Assembly: GCA_934359185.1 (NCBI GenBank)
Contig: CAKRLE010000002.1
Coordinates: 1 to 64,000 of the forward strand
DNA: 64,000 bases
Reading direction: 5' to 3'
Source of the DNA: an uncultured Lachnospira sp.
GTDB taxonomy: Bacteria > Bacillota > Clostridia > Lachnospirales > Lachnospiraceae
In this document: piece by piece, positions 54,697-62,835 of the stretch
How positions within the stretch are numbered: the stretch's first letter is position 1
Layout: every line of letters begins with the position of its first letter
Position numbers and translations under genes: made by a program
The notes under the pieces: model-generated
Seen by the model: the letters and a program-made list of their open reading frames with translations, nothing else
Databases searched by the model: none
Told to the model about the DNA's origin: nothing

Positions 54697-55368
54697 ATGA
54701 GATACAAAGATAAGATAATAGCTTATTTTGACAGTTGCCCAGATGGATGTGTAATGGCTGCTAATGATCTCTATGAAAAGGAATTTTCTAAGATGTCACA
54801 GGCAGCTTTTTTTAAAGCATTGGAGCGTCTGACAAAGGAAGGTGTGCTTATAAGGGCAGCCAAAGGAATGTATTCTAAGAATACTTCTATAGAAAATGAT
54901 GATATGCTTAATCATTTCTTTGGAGAGGACAATATGGATGGAATGTATATAGGCGGGCGTCTTTATTCCAAATATGCTCTCACTAATATAAAAGATGATC
55001 AGATATGGCTGTATTCAACGCTTATATCCAAGGAGACATGTAATATCGGCAATATACACGTAAAGCGTGTATCGGTTCCGTTAAGTTACGACAATACCAG
55101 GATTATAGAGGCGTTAGAAATACTCCAGAATTATGATGGCATTGAGGGGCTTAATAAGAATAAATTTGCCAGATATGCAAGACAGTTTGCCAAAGGATAT
55201 AATGATGAAGCAGCCGTATATGTGATTAATAATATGAAATACAAAAAGAGTACCATAGCATTTATGAAAAAGATACTTGATATGTACAAGGTTCCGAACT
55301 CTTTGCAGCAGTTTTTAAGTTACGCATCGAAATATAAGATACCGCCAGTTGCGAGGGTTGCAAGATAA
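54697..55368 (+). CDS. AbiEi/DUF6088-like winged-helix protein, orphan
   Basis: A 223-aa protein. The first ~70 residues form a winged helix (MAANDLYEKEFSKMSQAAFFKALERLTKEGVL, then RAAKGMYSK), followed by an ~150-residue helical domain with GGRLYSKYALTN. This layout is that of AbiEi-type antitoxins/DUF6088, which repress and neutralise an AbiEii nucleotidyltransferase. No AbiEii gene follows, so this is an orphan regulator or a family with another job. It starts 23 bp after the acidic protein gene, without a clear ribosome site. Confidence 0.65.
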   Translation: MRYKDKIIAYFDSCPDGCVMAANDLYEKEFSKMSQAAFFKALERLTKEGVLIRAAKGMYSKNTSIENDDMLNHFFGEDNMDGMYIGGRLYSKYALTNIKDDQIWLYSTLISKETCNIGNIHVKRVSVPLSYDNTRIIEALEILQNYDGIEGLNKNKFARYARQFAKGYNDEAAVYVINNMKYKKSTIAFMKKILDMYKVPNSLQQFLSYASKYKIPPVARVAR

Positions 55369-55399
55369 GTGTGATTATAGAGTACAGCTTATTGCATTA

Positions 55400-55462
55400 T
55401 AAAAGCATGATTTTGGATTTTAATAATATTTTAGTTAATAAAAATCCAGAATCATGCTTTTA
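55400..55462. terminator. Bidirectional terminator between convergent genes
   Basis: Two 22-bp arms (TAAAAGCATGATTTTGGATT... and its complement, one G-U pair; 55400-55421 and 55441-55462) with a 19-nt loop. A tails and T tails on the arms allow stops in both directions. Confidence 0.8.
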
Positions 55463-55491
55463 GTTCTAAATGATATTTAATTTGATTATTT

Positions 55492-56031
55492 TTAATCTAA
55501 TGTCTTATATACATTGCCCTCAAGGTCTTTCCAATAGAAATGATCCTCAAGAATCATGTAGCTGTGCGCGCTGTCCATCTTTGGGATAGAGACAGAGCCA
55601 GGATTGATATATGTATATCCGTCACGCTCTTCACAGCATGGAATGTGTGTGTGTCCACATACAAGGTAGTCACCATCACACAGCGCAGGAATGTTCTTCT
55701 CATCAAGCTTGTGTCCATGCGCAAGCACAAGATGTCTGTCGTTGACATATACATGTGCTGTTTCTGCAAGCACGTTAAAGTCAAGTACCATCTGATCAAC
55801 TTCTGTATCACAGTTGCCTCTTACGCATAAAATTTTGTCCTTTAAAGGATTTAACATAGAGATAACTTCCTTAGGAGCATATTCCTTTGGAAGGTCATTC
55901 CTTGGACCATGATATAATATATCTCCAAGAAATACGAGCAGATCAGGCTTTTCGACCTCGTAACGCTCAAGAAGCTGTCTGCAGTAGTATGCAGAACCGT
56001 GAATATCTGATGCAATCATTATTTTCTTCAT
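55492..56031 (-). CDS. YfcE-type metallophosphodiesterase
   Basis: A 179-aa calcineurin-like phosphoesterase. The metal-binding motifs are complete: IASDIHGSAYY (D-x-H), FLGDILYHG (GD), VRGNCDTEVD (GNCD), LAHGH and VCGHTHIP. YfcE relatives hydrolyse phosphodiesters in vitro; the physiological substrate is unknown. AGAGGA precedes the ATG on the minus strand. It lies 34 bp after folT and may share its riboswitch-controlled transcript. Confidence 0.9.
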   Translation of the reverse strand: MKKIMIASDIHGSAYYCRQLLERYEVEKPDLLVFLGDILYHGPRNDLPKEYAPKEVISMLNPLKDKILCVRGNCDTEVDQMVLDFNVLAETAHVYVNDRHLVLAHGHKLDEKNIPALCDGDYLVCGHTHIPCCEERDGYTYINPGSVSIPKMDSAHSYMILEDHFYWKDLEGNVYKTLD

Positions 56032-56065
56032 AGCAATCCTCTTTAATTAAGTTTATTTTGACTAA

Positions 56066-57073
56066 TTATAACCCAATTTTCACGCGTATGTCACGTATGA
56101 AAGCTAATACATAATAGGATAATATAATATTTACAGGAAGCTGGATAATATTTTTTATAAATCTTGTGGTGAAATAGAACGCAAATCCTTTTCCGTACAT
56201 AACAGTAACCCAGTAAGTTCCGAGTAAAATATTTACAAGAAGCATATCAACTGTTATAGCAAGCGTTGTTCTTATAAGAAATGCTATATCAATCTTTCCA
56301 TTTTTGTACATGCCTGCAATTGTAAGTATAATGTATACAACCATGATAACAGCGACAGCAACAAATCCCCATAAAGGCTTAGTTGTTTTTCTATCTGTGT
56401 AGACAGCAAGCATTCCAGCAAATGTTATGAATATAGATATTACAAGTGGAACCATGTTGTATTTTGTAAAACCAAGTACAAACAAAGCTGCAAACATAAC
56501 CATAAAAAGAACAGCAATGATTTCCATATTGGCAATGCCGCTGCCTAAGCCTCCAGCAAACACTTCTTTGATATAGCTAAGCCCAGTTCCCTCAAATTGT
56601 AACGGATTATCTCCTTTGCCTGTTACTTTGACAAATGGAGTCCAAAGCATAAGATTCATGGCAGCGAGAGGGAGTAATATTCTTGCAATCCTGATAAATG
56701 GATTGGAGCTGGTTTTGTCAGTGACTGGAAGGTCTTGTGCATTCTTCTTTGCTGGAAAATGCTTATAAAAGAATATACCATATATAAAACAAGCTAGTGC
56801 CGCATTAAGTGTCCATCCTGGAAAATAAGGTCCGGTTGGCTTTATAACAAATTGGACAATATCTCCAATGGCACCACATACTATTCCCATAACAGGCCCA
56901 TACAATGCGCCAATTACTACATTTACAATAAATGAAATGGAAATCCGGAGTGACTCAGTTACCTGAATAGATACGAACACAGCAAATACTGTGTGAAGCG
57001 CAATTAAAAGCGCAGCAGTGACAACTGATTTGATATTTTTAAATTCAGCTGCCGATTCTTTGAAAATAGACAT
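56066..57073 (-). CDS. folT: Folate ECF transporter substrate-binding subunit with a membrane insertion
   Basis: Substrate-capture subunit of an energy-coupling-factor transporter for folates. The THF riboswitch upstream and the N-terminal S-component pattern (TAALLIALHTVFAVF, SFIVNVVIGALYGPVMGIVCGAIGDIVQFVIKPTGPYFPGWTLNA) support this. FolT proteins are usually ~170-190 aa; this one has 335 aa because ~145 residues with about four extra membrane segments (about residues 125-270) are inserted between the first ~110 residues and the closing pair of helices (RTTLAITVDMLL..., FIKNIIQLPVNIILSY). GGAGG (57086-57082) is held in a regulatory hairpin. Confidence 0.82.
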   Translation of the reverse strand: MSIFKESAAEFKNIKSVVTAALLIALHTVFAVFVSIQVTESLRISISFIVNVVIGALYGPVMGIVCGAIGDIVQFVIKPTGPYFPGWTLNAALACFIYGIFFYKHFPAKKNAQDLPVTDKTSSNPFIRIARILLPLAAMNLMLWTPFVKVTGKGDNPLQFEGTGLSYIKEVFAGGLGSGIANMEIIAVLFMVMFAALFVLGFTKYNMVPLVISIFITFAGMLAVYTDRKTTKPLWGFVAVAVIMVVYIILTIAGMYKNGKIDIAFLIRTTLAITVDMLLVNILLGTYWVTVMYGKGFAFYFTTRFIKNIIQLPVNIILSYYVLAFIRDIRVKIGL

Positions 57074-57079
57074 AAAATT

Positions 57080-57118
57080 AACCTCCTTTGCAGTAGTTTC
57101 GATACTACATAAGAGGTT
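57080..57118 (-). promoter_or_regulatory. Ribosome-site-sequestering hairpin of folT
   Basis: On the minus strand AACCTC (57118-57113) pairs with GAGGTT (57085-57080), enclosing a GTAGT/ACTAC stem. GGAGG of folT is in the 3' arm, so this is the likely expression platform through which the upstream riboswitch turns translation off. Confidence 0.7.
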
Positions 57119-57135
57119 GTTTATCCGTGATATGT

Positions 57136-57234
57136 AGCAGCGGGATGCGAATCATGTACCGCAAGATAATACTTTTCGTCCGGATGACAACTCCCTGTTC
57201 ACCTGGCACTTAACGCACACAATTCTACTCTGCA
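57136..57234 (-). promoter_or_regulatory. Tetrahydrofolate riboswitch
   Basis: The minus strand reads GCAGAGTAG, then GCGTTAAGTGCC, GGTGAACAGGGAGTTG, CGGACGAAAAG, CTTGCGGTA and GATTCGCATCCCGCTGC, the conserved blocks and the closing stem of the THF (folT-type) riboswitch. It lies between a good promoter and the sequestering hairpin before folT. Confidence 0.88.
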
Positions 57235-57250
57235 TAATATTTTTTAGTTG

Positions 57251-57278
57251 ATTATAACAGACCACCCATAGAAGTCAA
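57251..57278 (-). promoter_or_regulatory. Sigma-A promoter for the folT riboswitch transcript
   Basis: On the minus strand TTGACT (57278-57273), 16-bp spacer, TATAAT (57256-57251). Confidence 0.75.
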
Positions 57279-57297
57279 TAGATTAATTAAATATTTG

Positions 57298-57586
57298 TAA
57301 AATCCCCATGCCTGTGTGAGCTTGTGTGGCTATGCTGTCAGGGTTGTCTGCGTGTATATGTCAGATTTGCATGACGACTGCTGTGTGGGTCTTAGGGCGG
57401 TGTTAGACAAGAGTTAAGCCGCTTGCTAAACGTTCAAACGAAGTGCGTTTTTAGCAAAGCGGCTTTAATAAGCTCTGTCGTGCCGCCCTTAGAGCCACTA
57501 AGCACATAGGACTGGCAAATCTGACATATACACGCAGGCAGCCCTGACAGCATAGCCGCACAGGCTCACACAGACAGGGGATTTTA
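57298..57586 (+). repeat. 289-bp long-hairpin element
   Basis: Left arm 57298-57370 and right arm 57514-57586 are nearly exact inverted copies (73 nt). Inner parts also pair (GGGCGG/CCGCCC, GACA/TGTC and AAGCCGC..TGCTAAA with TTTAGCA..GCGGCTT) down to a small loop near 57431-57448. Outside one small bulge near the outer end, the arm differences are T against C, so that the plus-strand RNA pairs by G-U while a minus-strand RNA would have A-C clashes. There is no open frame. It lies upstream of two divergent genes and so is not a terminator of either. Confidence 0.82.
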
Positions 57587-57684
57587 CTTATATTATAATT
57601 AATTTATAGATTTTTAATTGCATTTACCCACTCATATGATAGAGTATGTACATAAGTTTTATTTTTGAAAGGATGAGTTTTGTA

Positions 57685-58089
57685 ATGAGTAAGTTCAGAC
57701 AGAAGGTAATGCAGTTTATGCAGGGAAGATATGGAACAGATCAGTTTTCCAGATTTCTTATATATTTTTCCCTTGTGCTTTTGGTTATTACATTATTCTG
57801 TCGTAATAATTTAATTTATTATATAGCGGTGATTGTTTTATTTTATTCGTATTTCAGAATGTTAAGCCGCAACATTTCCAGAAGATATGCAGAGAACCAG
57901 AAGTATCTTACGTTAAGATATAAGGTTGTCGGCAGGTTTAACTGGATTAAGTTAAGAATCAAGGATTCCAGGACACATAAGATATTTAAGTGCCCAAGCT
58001 GCTCGCAGAAGATAAGAGTTCCGAAGGGCAAGGGCAGGATAAGTATCAAGTGTCCGAAATGCAGAATAGAGTTTATCAAGAAGACCTGA
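57685..58089 (+). CDS. Small membrane protein with C-terminal zinc ribbon
   Basis: A 134-aa protein. ATG 57685 follows AAAGG by 12 bp; earlier ATGs (57673, 57646) lack spacing. Two adjacent hydrophobic segments (~27-41, ~43-59) are followed by a basic linker and a four-cysteine zinc ribbon (CPSCSQKIRVPKG..., CPKC; Cys near 108, 111, 124 and 127). Function unknown; similar zinc-ribbon membrane proteins are widespread in Firmicutes. Convergent with the glycosyltransferase gene, 5 bp between stops. Confidence 0.7.
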   Translation: MSKFRQKVMQFMQGRYGTDQFSRFLIYFSLVLLVITLFCRNNLIYYIAVIVLFYSYFRMLSRNISRRYAENQKYLTLRYKVVGRFNWIKLRIKDSRTHKIFKCPSCSQKIRVPKGKGRISIKCPKCRIEFIKKT

Positions 58090-58094
58090 TTAGT

Positions 58095-59159
58095 CTATAA
58101 TTCTTCAGGTAAAATCCAGTTATCAGCCTGCTGTCTGTAGTCATTTGCAAGCCCATTGTAAGTTCCTGCGGCTTCGGTATCCCCAGCATCATTCATGCTG
58201 TGTGATAACATGTCATAACATATGGCAAGCTGTTTAAGTGGTGCGTCACCACCAGCATGTATATCAAGTACAGGCTGTGTCTCGTATGCAGCATTGACGT
58301 ACCAAAGAACAGCTTCCTCGTAGTCTTCAAGAGAAAGGTAATATTCACCAAGTTCAAGACATATTTCAGAAGGTGGATTGTCGGCGACCTGCTTTAGAAC
58401 CACCTTAAAAAATGCATCTTTCATTTCAGCAAGTCTGTACATTCTTGCAAGAATACAGCTTACTTCCTTAAAGCATGACTCATCAGTGTATGTAGTCATG
58501 TATTTTTCATATACTGGAAGAAGTTCACGAAAATCTTCTTCATCACCGGTACTCCACAATTCCTTACAGAACATTGTCACAACATAATTTTCAAGGCGGA
58601 CACCCTTATCCAGAGCTTTAACAAATGTATTAAAATCACGTTTGCTGTGAGATTGCTGCGGCATATGCATAATCTCTATATCACTGTCAAATACGACAGG
58701 ATTTAATCTGATTGTCTCATGGATTGGAGAAATCCATTCAAATGTGCGGAGTCGCTTGAATAATTTAGGGCGCAGTTCTTTTCTTGAGTTATATACAGAG
58801 TTACCTTTAACGCAGTTGACATATTTCATCTGTACAATATCAATCTCAGGAAGAAGAACAGATTTAAGCTGCAATAGTGCAAGCTGGTTAGCGGCATCTA
58901 ACACCTCATCCGCATCGGCACTGAATATGTAGTCGCATGACGCCTTGCTGAAAGCAAAATTTCTAGCTTTCGCAAAATCATCCTCCCACATATAATCATA
59001 TATTTTATCAGTGTATTCGCCTGCAATTTCTTTGGTGTTATCAGTCGAGCCCGTGTCTATTATTATTATTTCATCTGCTATAGATTTATATGAATCAAGA
59101 CAACGCCTTAATATGTCAGATTCATTTTTAACAATCATACATAAAGAGATATTAATCAT
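58095..59159 (-). CDS. Family 2 glycosyltransferase with TPR-like tail
   Basis: A 354-aa predicted cytosolic glycosyltransferase. ISLCMIVKNESDILRRCLDSY, then EIIIIDTGSTDNTKEI and SADADEVL (the DxD nucleotide-sugar site near residue 81), are the GT2 signatures; a helical, TPR-like C-terminal ~150 residues follow, as in SunS-like enzymes that glycosylate peptides or proteins. The acceptor is unknown. AAGGAG lies 10 bp before the ATG on the minus strand. Confidence 0.88.
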   Translation of the reverse strand: MINISLCMIVKNESDILRRCLDSYKSIADEIIIIDTGSTDNTKEIAGEYTDKIYDYMWEDDFAKARNFAFSKASCDYIFSADADEVLDAANQLALLQLKSVLLPEIDIVQMKYVNCVKGNSVYNSRKELRPKLFKRLRTFEWISPIHETIRLNPVVFDSDIEIMHMPQQSHSKRDFNTFVKALDKGVRLENYVVTMFCKELWSTGDEEDFRELLPVYEKYMTTYTDESCFKEVSCILARMYRLAEMKDAFFKVVLKQVADNPPSEICLELGEYYLSLEDYEEAVLWYVNAAYETQPVLDIHAGGDAPLKQLAICYDMLSHSMNDAGDTEAAGTYNGLANDYRQQADNWILPEEL

Positions 59160-59297
59160 TATGAATCAGCTCCTTAATATTATTGATAATTAGATTGTGC
59201 ATTTATACATCTGAAAAGTCAAGCGGGAAGAGTTATCTGACGTTGTAAATATTAGTAAAATGGGATAATATCTAAATATAGTGAAGGAGACGTTGAA

Positions 59298-61781
59298 ATG
59301 TATGAGGTAAAGGGTAATACATTAAGAATATCAGTGAGAAATCTTGTTGAGTTCATATACAGCAGTGGTGATATTGATTCTGGAAGCGGCTCGGTTATGG
59401 ATGTCAGTGTCATGCAGGAGGGTGCAAGGCTTCACAGAAAAATTCAAAAGAGTGCAGGAAGCAGATATCACGCTGAGGTTCCATTAAAATATAATATAGA
59501 GCTGTCTGACACTGATGGGGATTCATATGTGGTTGCCATAGAGGGAAGGGCAGATGGCATAATATGTGACATAGACGAGGATGATGAGGGCAGCAGGATT
59601 CCTATGTCAGATGTGATTATTGATGAGATAAAGACAACAAGGCAGGATGTCTCTAAGATGAAAGAAGCTGTGTATGTACATAAAGCACAGGCTATGTGTT
59701 ATGCATATATATTTGCGGTGAAACACAATCTTGATGAGATAATGGTGCAGATGACATATTGCAATCCGCTGACTGAGGAAATAAAAAAGTTTAGTGAATT
59801 GCTGCCTGTAAAAGACGTTGTGAGCTGGTTTGACGGACTTGTAGAGAAGTTTAAACGCTGGAGTGATTTTGTATTTGAGAGCAGGAAGAAAAGACAGGAG
59901 TCTATTGGGAATATTGAGTTTCCATTTGAATACAGAGAGGGACAGAAAAATCTTGTAGTAGGCGTGTACAGGTCTGTTGAGCGTGGCAATAATCTGTTTA
60001 TCCAGGCATCAACCGGCGTCGGTAAGACAATTTCAACAATTTTTCCGGCAGTTATGGCTATGGGGCAGGGTATGGCGGATAAGATATTTTATCTTACATC
60101 CAAGACAATAACGAGGACTGTTGCAGATGATACATATAAGCTTTTAAGAGATAATGGCTTGTATTTCAGGAGCATAATTCTTACCGCTAAAGAGAAAATC
60201 TGTCCAAATACAGAATGTGTATGCAGTGCAAAGGACTGTGTGCGGGCAAAAGGACACTATGACCGTGTGAATGATGCGGTGTATGACATGATAACTGGTA
60301 ATCTGTCAATAGACAGGGAGACATTGTCTGAATATGCAGATAAACATAATGTGTGTCCATTTGAGATGGGGTTAGATGTGACTTACTGGTGCGATGGGAT
60401 TATCTGCGATTATAATTATGTTTTCGATCCTGATGTTGCACTTAAACGGTATTTTGCACAAGGTTCTAAGAAGGATTATATCTTTCTGGTAGATGAGGCT
60501 CATAATCTGGTGGACAGAGCCAGAGAAATGTACAGTGCTGTGCTTGTAAAAGAGCATGTCTTAGAGACTAAAAAACTGTTATCAGATGACAAAGAAAATG
60601 TGGACAGAAAGCTTATAGCACAGTTTGAAAGGGTTAACAGACAGCTTCTGGCTATGAAACGCGAATGTGACACATACAAGGTATTTGGTGGAAGTGATTC
60701 ACTTGGAAGGCTGCCAGAGTATCTTTCATATCTCACGATGGGAATCCAGAGCTTTCTTGAGAAACATAATAATTACCGCTACAGGAACGAACTTCTTGAG
60801 TTTTTCTTTGAGGCAAATCATTTTCTTAATATGTATGACTGCCTCGATGAAAAATATGTGATATATACAGAACATAATTCTAAAGGGGATTTCTGCGTTA
60901 AGCTGTTCTGTGTTGACCCGTCTAATAATATTGCTGACAGGCTTTACAGTGCCAGAAGCACGATATTTTTCTCGGCAACACTGCTGCCGGTAAATTTTTT
61001 TAAAGAAATGCTTACTGGCAATATAGAGGATTATGCAATATATGCCCAGTCAACATTTCCGAGTGAAAGACGGCGCATTGTGATTGGGAGGGATGTCAGC
61101 AGCAGATACACAAGGAGGAATGCAGCTGAATATGGAAAGATATGCAGTTATATACATAAGACAATCACAGCAAGGAATGGAAAATATATGGTGTTCTTTC
61201 CATCGTATGCATATATGCAGAACGTGTATGATATGTATGTGTCTGTGTACAATCCATATGAACTGACAGAAGATACACAGGATACACTTATTATGTACAC
61301 AGATGAGACTAAGGTGTTATTGCAGAAAACGGACATGAGAGAACGTGATAAGGAATGGTTCCTTGAAATGTTTAATAATGCAGAGTGCAATGGAACACTG
61401 ATTGGATTCTGTGTCGCAGGAGGCATATTTTCAGAAGGAATTGATTTAAGGCAGGACAGTCTTATAGGAGCGGTCATAGTAGGTACAGGACTTCCTATGA
61501 TATGCAGGGAAAGGGATATATTACGTGATTATTTTAATGGACAGGGAAAAGATGGTTTTTCATATGCCTATGTGTATCCAGGAATGAATAAAGTGCTTCA
61601 GGCAGCAGGAAGAGTTATAAGGACAAGCAGCGATTGTGGAGTTATAGAACTGCTGGATGACAGGTTCCTGAACAAAGAGCAGCAGCGTCTTTTTCCGAGA
61701 GAATGGGATGATGTTGCTGTTACTGATAAGAATAACATAAGTGAAGTTTTGTCGGATTTCTGGAAAAATATAGTGCAATAA
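59298..61781 (+). CDS. XPD/DinG-like helicase fused to an N-terminal PD-(D/E)XK nuclease
   Basis: An 827-aa DNA repair-type protein. The first ~200 residues resemble RecB/Cas4-like nucleases (GRADGIICDID..., then IIDEIKTTRQD and KAQAMCYAYIFA, the D-x(n)-E-x-K pattern). The rest is a superfamily 2 iron-sulfur helicase: Walker A ASTGVGKT (about residue 239), four cysteines in CPNTECVCSAKDC and CPFEMG, DEAH (about residue 397) and QAAGRVIRT (motif VI). 5'-3' unwinding is expected from the family. GAAGGAG precedes ATG 59298, and a GATAATAT -10-like motif lies at 59264. Confidence 0.88.
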   Translation: MYEVKGNTLRISVRNLVEFIYSSGDIDSGSGSVMDVSVMQEGARLHRKIQKSAGSRYHAEVPLKYNIELSDTDGDSYVVAIEGRADGIICDIDEDDEGSRIPMSDVIIDEIKTTRQDVSKMKEAVYVHKAQAMCYAYIFAVKHNLDEIMVQMTYCNPLTEEIKKFSELLPVKDVVSWFDGLVEKFKRWSDFVFESRKKRQESIGNIEFPFEYREGQKNLVVGVYRSVERGNNLFIQASTGVGKTISTIFPAVMAMGQGMADKIFYLTSKTITRTVADDTYKLLRDNGLYFRSIILTAKEKICPNTECVCSAKDCVRAKGHYDRVNDAVYDMITGNLSIDRETLSEYADKHNVCPFEMGLDVTYWCDGIICDYNYVFDPDVALKRYFAQGSKKDYIFLVDEAHNLVDRAREMYSAVLVKEHVLETKKLLSDDKENVDRKLIAQFERVNRQLLAMKRECDTYKVFGGSDSLGRLPEYLSYLTMGIQSFLEKHNNYRYRNELLEFFFEANHFLNMYDCLDEKYVIYTEHNSKGDFCVKLFCVDPSNNIADRLYSARSTIFFSATLLPVNFFKEMLTGNIEDYAIYAQSTFPSERRRIVIGRDVSSRYTRRNAAEYGKICSYIHKTITARNGKYMVFFPSYAYMQNVYDMYVSVYNPYELTEDTQDTLIMYTDETKVLLQKTDMRERDKEWFLEMFNNAECNGTLIGFCVAGGIFSEGIDLRQDSLIGAVIVGTGLPMICRERDILRDYFNGQGKDGFSYAYVYPGMNKVLQAAGRVIRTSSDCGVIELLDDRFLNKEQQRLFPREWDDVAVTDKNNISEVLSDFWKNIVQ

Positions 61782-61854
61782 ATATGCTGATATTGTATAA
61801 TTATTAACAGATATATTATGTGCGATTATTGAATTATTGAAAGGATAAGGTGTT

Positions 61855-62799
61855 ATGGAACTTATTAATTCGATAGCTGGAATAATGGAAAGCAGCGATT
61901 ATAAAGAGAAGATGGAAACTCTTGGGTTTGATCGTTTTCAGAGCATGGAGATTATGAAGGGATATAAGAGTGGAGTGGATTATTCTGTGTATGCATCACC
62001 AGAGTATGATGCGTCCCAGATGAAGTCTATCAGACTTGGCCTTGAGATGGGACTCGATGCTTCATTTTATGCTGATCCTAAGTACGATTACAGGCAGATG
62101 GAGGAGATTAAGCAGGCAATGCTTGATGGAAGTAATCTGACATTTATTATAGATCCGGATAAAGATTATACAGTTATGCGCGAGATTCGTCTGGCAAGCC
62201 ATTACGGATACGATGTTATGTATTATGTCAATAAAGGATGCAGCGGTGGCGTATTAAAGCAGTTAAGACTGGCAGATAAGAACGGTATAGATCTGAGTTT
62301 CTTTGTCAATGAAGGATATGATGAATATCAGCTGAAGGAGATACGTATAGGGCTTGAGCATTGTGTTGATATTACACAATATCTGTTACATGAGTTTAAC
62401 AGTGAACAGATGAGACAGATAAGGCTTGGGTTAGAGGCTGGAGTTGATGTGTCAGGATATGCGATGACAGGATTTTCATCTGGACAGATGGAACAGGTAC
62501 GGTATGGACTGCAGGAAGGCAAGAATGTTGAGAAGTATGGTGACCCGTTTATAGATGCATGCCAGATGGAGCAGATGCGTGAGGGAAAGGTAGACAAAGA
62601 GCCTGATGAGCAGCAGAGCCAGGAGATACTCAAAGGGCTTATGTCAGGAGTTGATGTGAGTGTATATGCGGATACATCATATGATTATAAGCAGATGGAG
62701 CAGATAAGGCTGGGGCTTGAATCAGGGATGGATGTTACCCCGCTTCTTAATATACATATGTCAGCGGATGACATGGAAAAGATAAGACTGGGGTTATAA
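61855..62799 (+). CDS. Protein of about eleven 26-residue repeats
   Basis: A 314-aa protein built almost wholly of a repeat of about 26 residues with the plan M(E/R)QIRLGLE.GVDVS.YAD..YD..Q. The units run from residue ~19 to the C terminus; units 7 and 11 are close to the plan, while those at ~65-115 and the one before residue 260 are worn. Each unit probably makes a helix, turn and short helix, giving a solenoid. Similar repeats occur in uncharacterised Lachnospiraceae proteins. GAAAGGA lies before ATG 61855. No signal peptide; binding or scaffolding is a guess. Confidence 0.7.
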   Translation: MELINSIAGIMESSDYKEKMETLGFDRFQSMEIMKGYKSGVDYSVYASPEYDASQMKSIRLGLEMGLDASFYADPKYDYRQMEEIKQAMLDGSNLTFIIDPDKDYTVMREIRLASHYGYDVMYYVNKGCSGGVLKQLRLADKNGIDLSFFVNEGYDEYQLKEIRIGLEHCVDITQYLLHEFNSEQMRQIRLGLEAGVDVSGYAMTGFSSGQMEQVRYGLQEGKNVEKYGDPFIDACQMEQMREGKVDKEPDEQQSQEILKGLMSGVDVSVYADTSYDYKQMEQIRLGLESGMDVTPLLNIHMSADDMEKIRLGL

Positions 62800-62835
62800 T
62801 GTAACTATTAATAAGTGACATGGAGGGCTATTATA

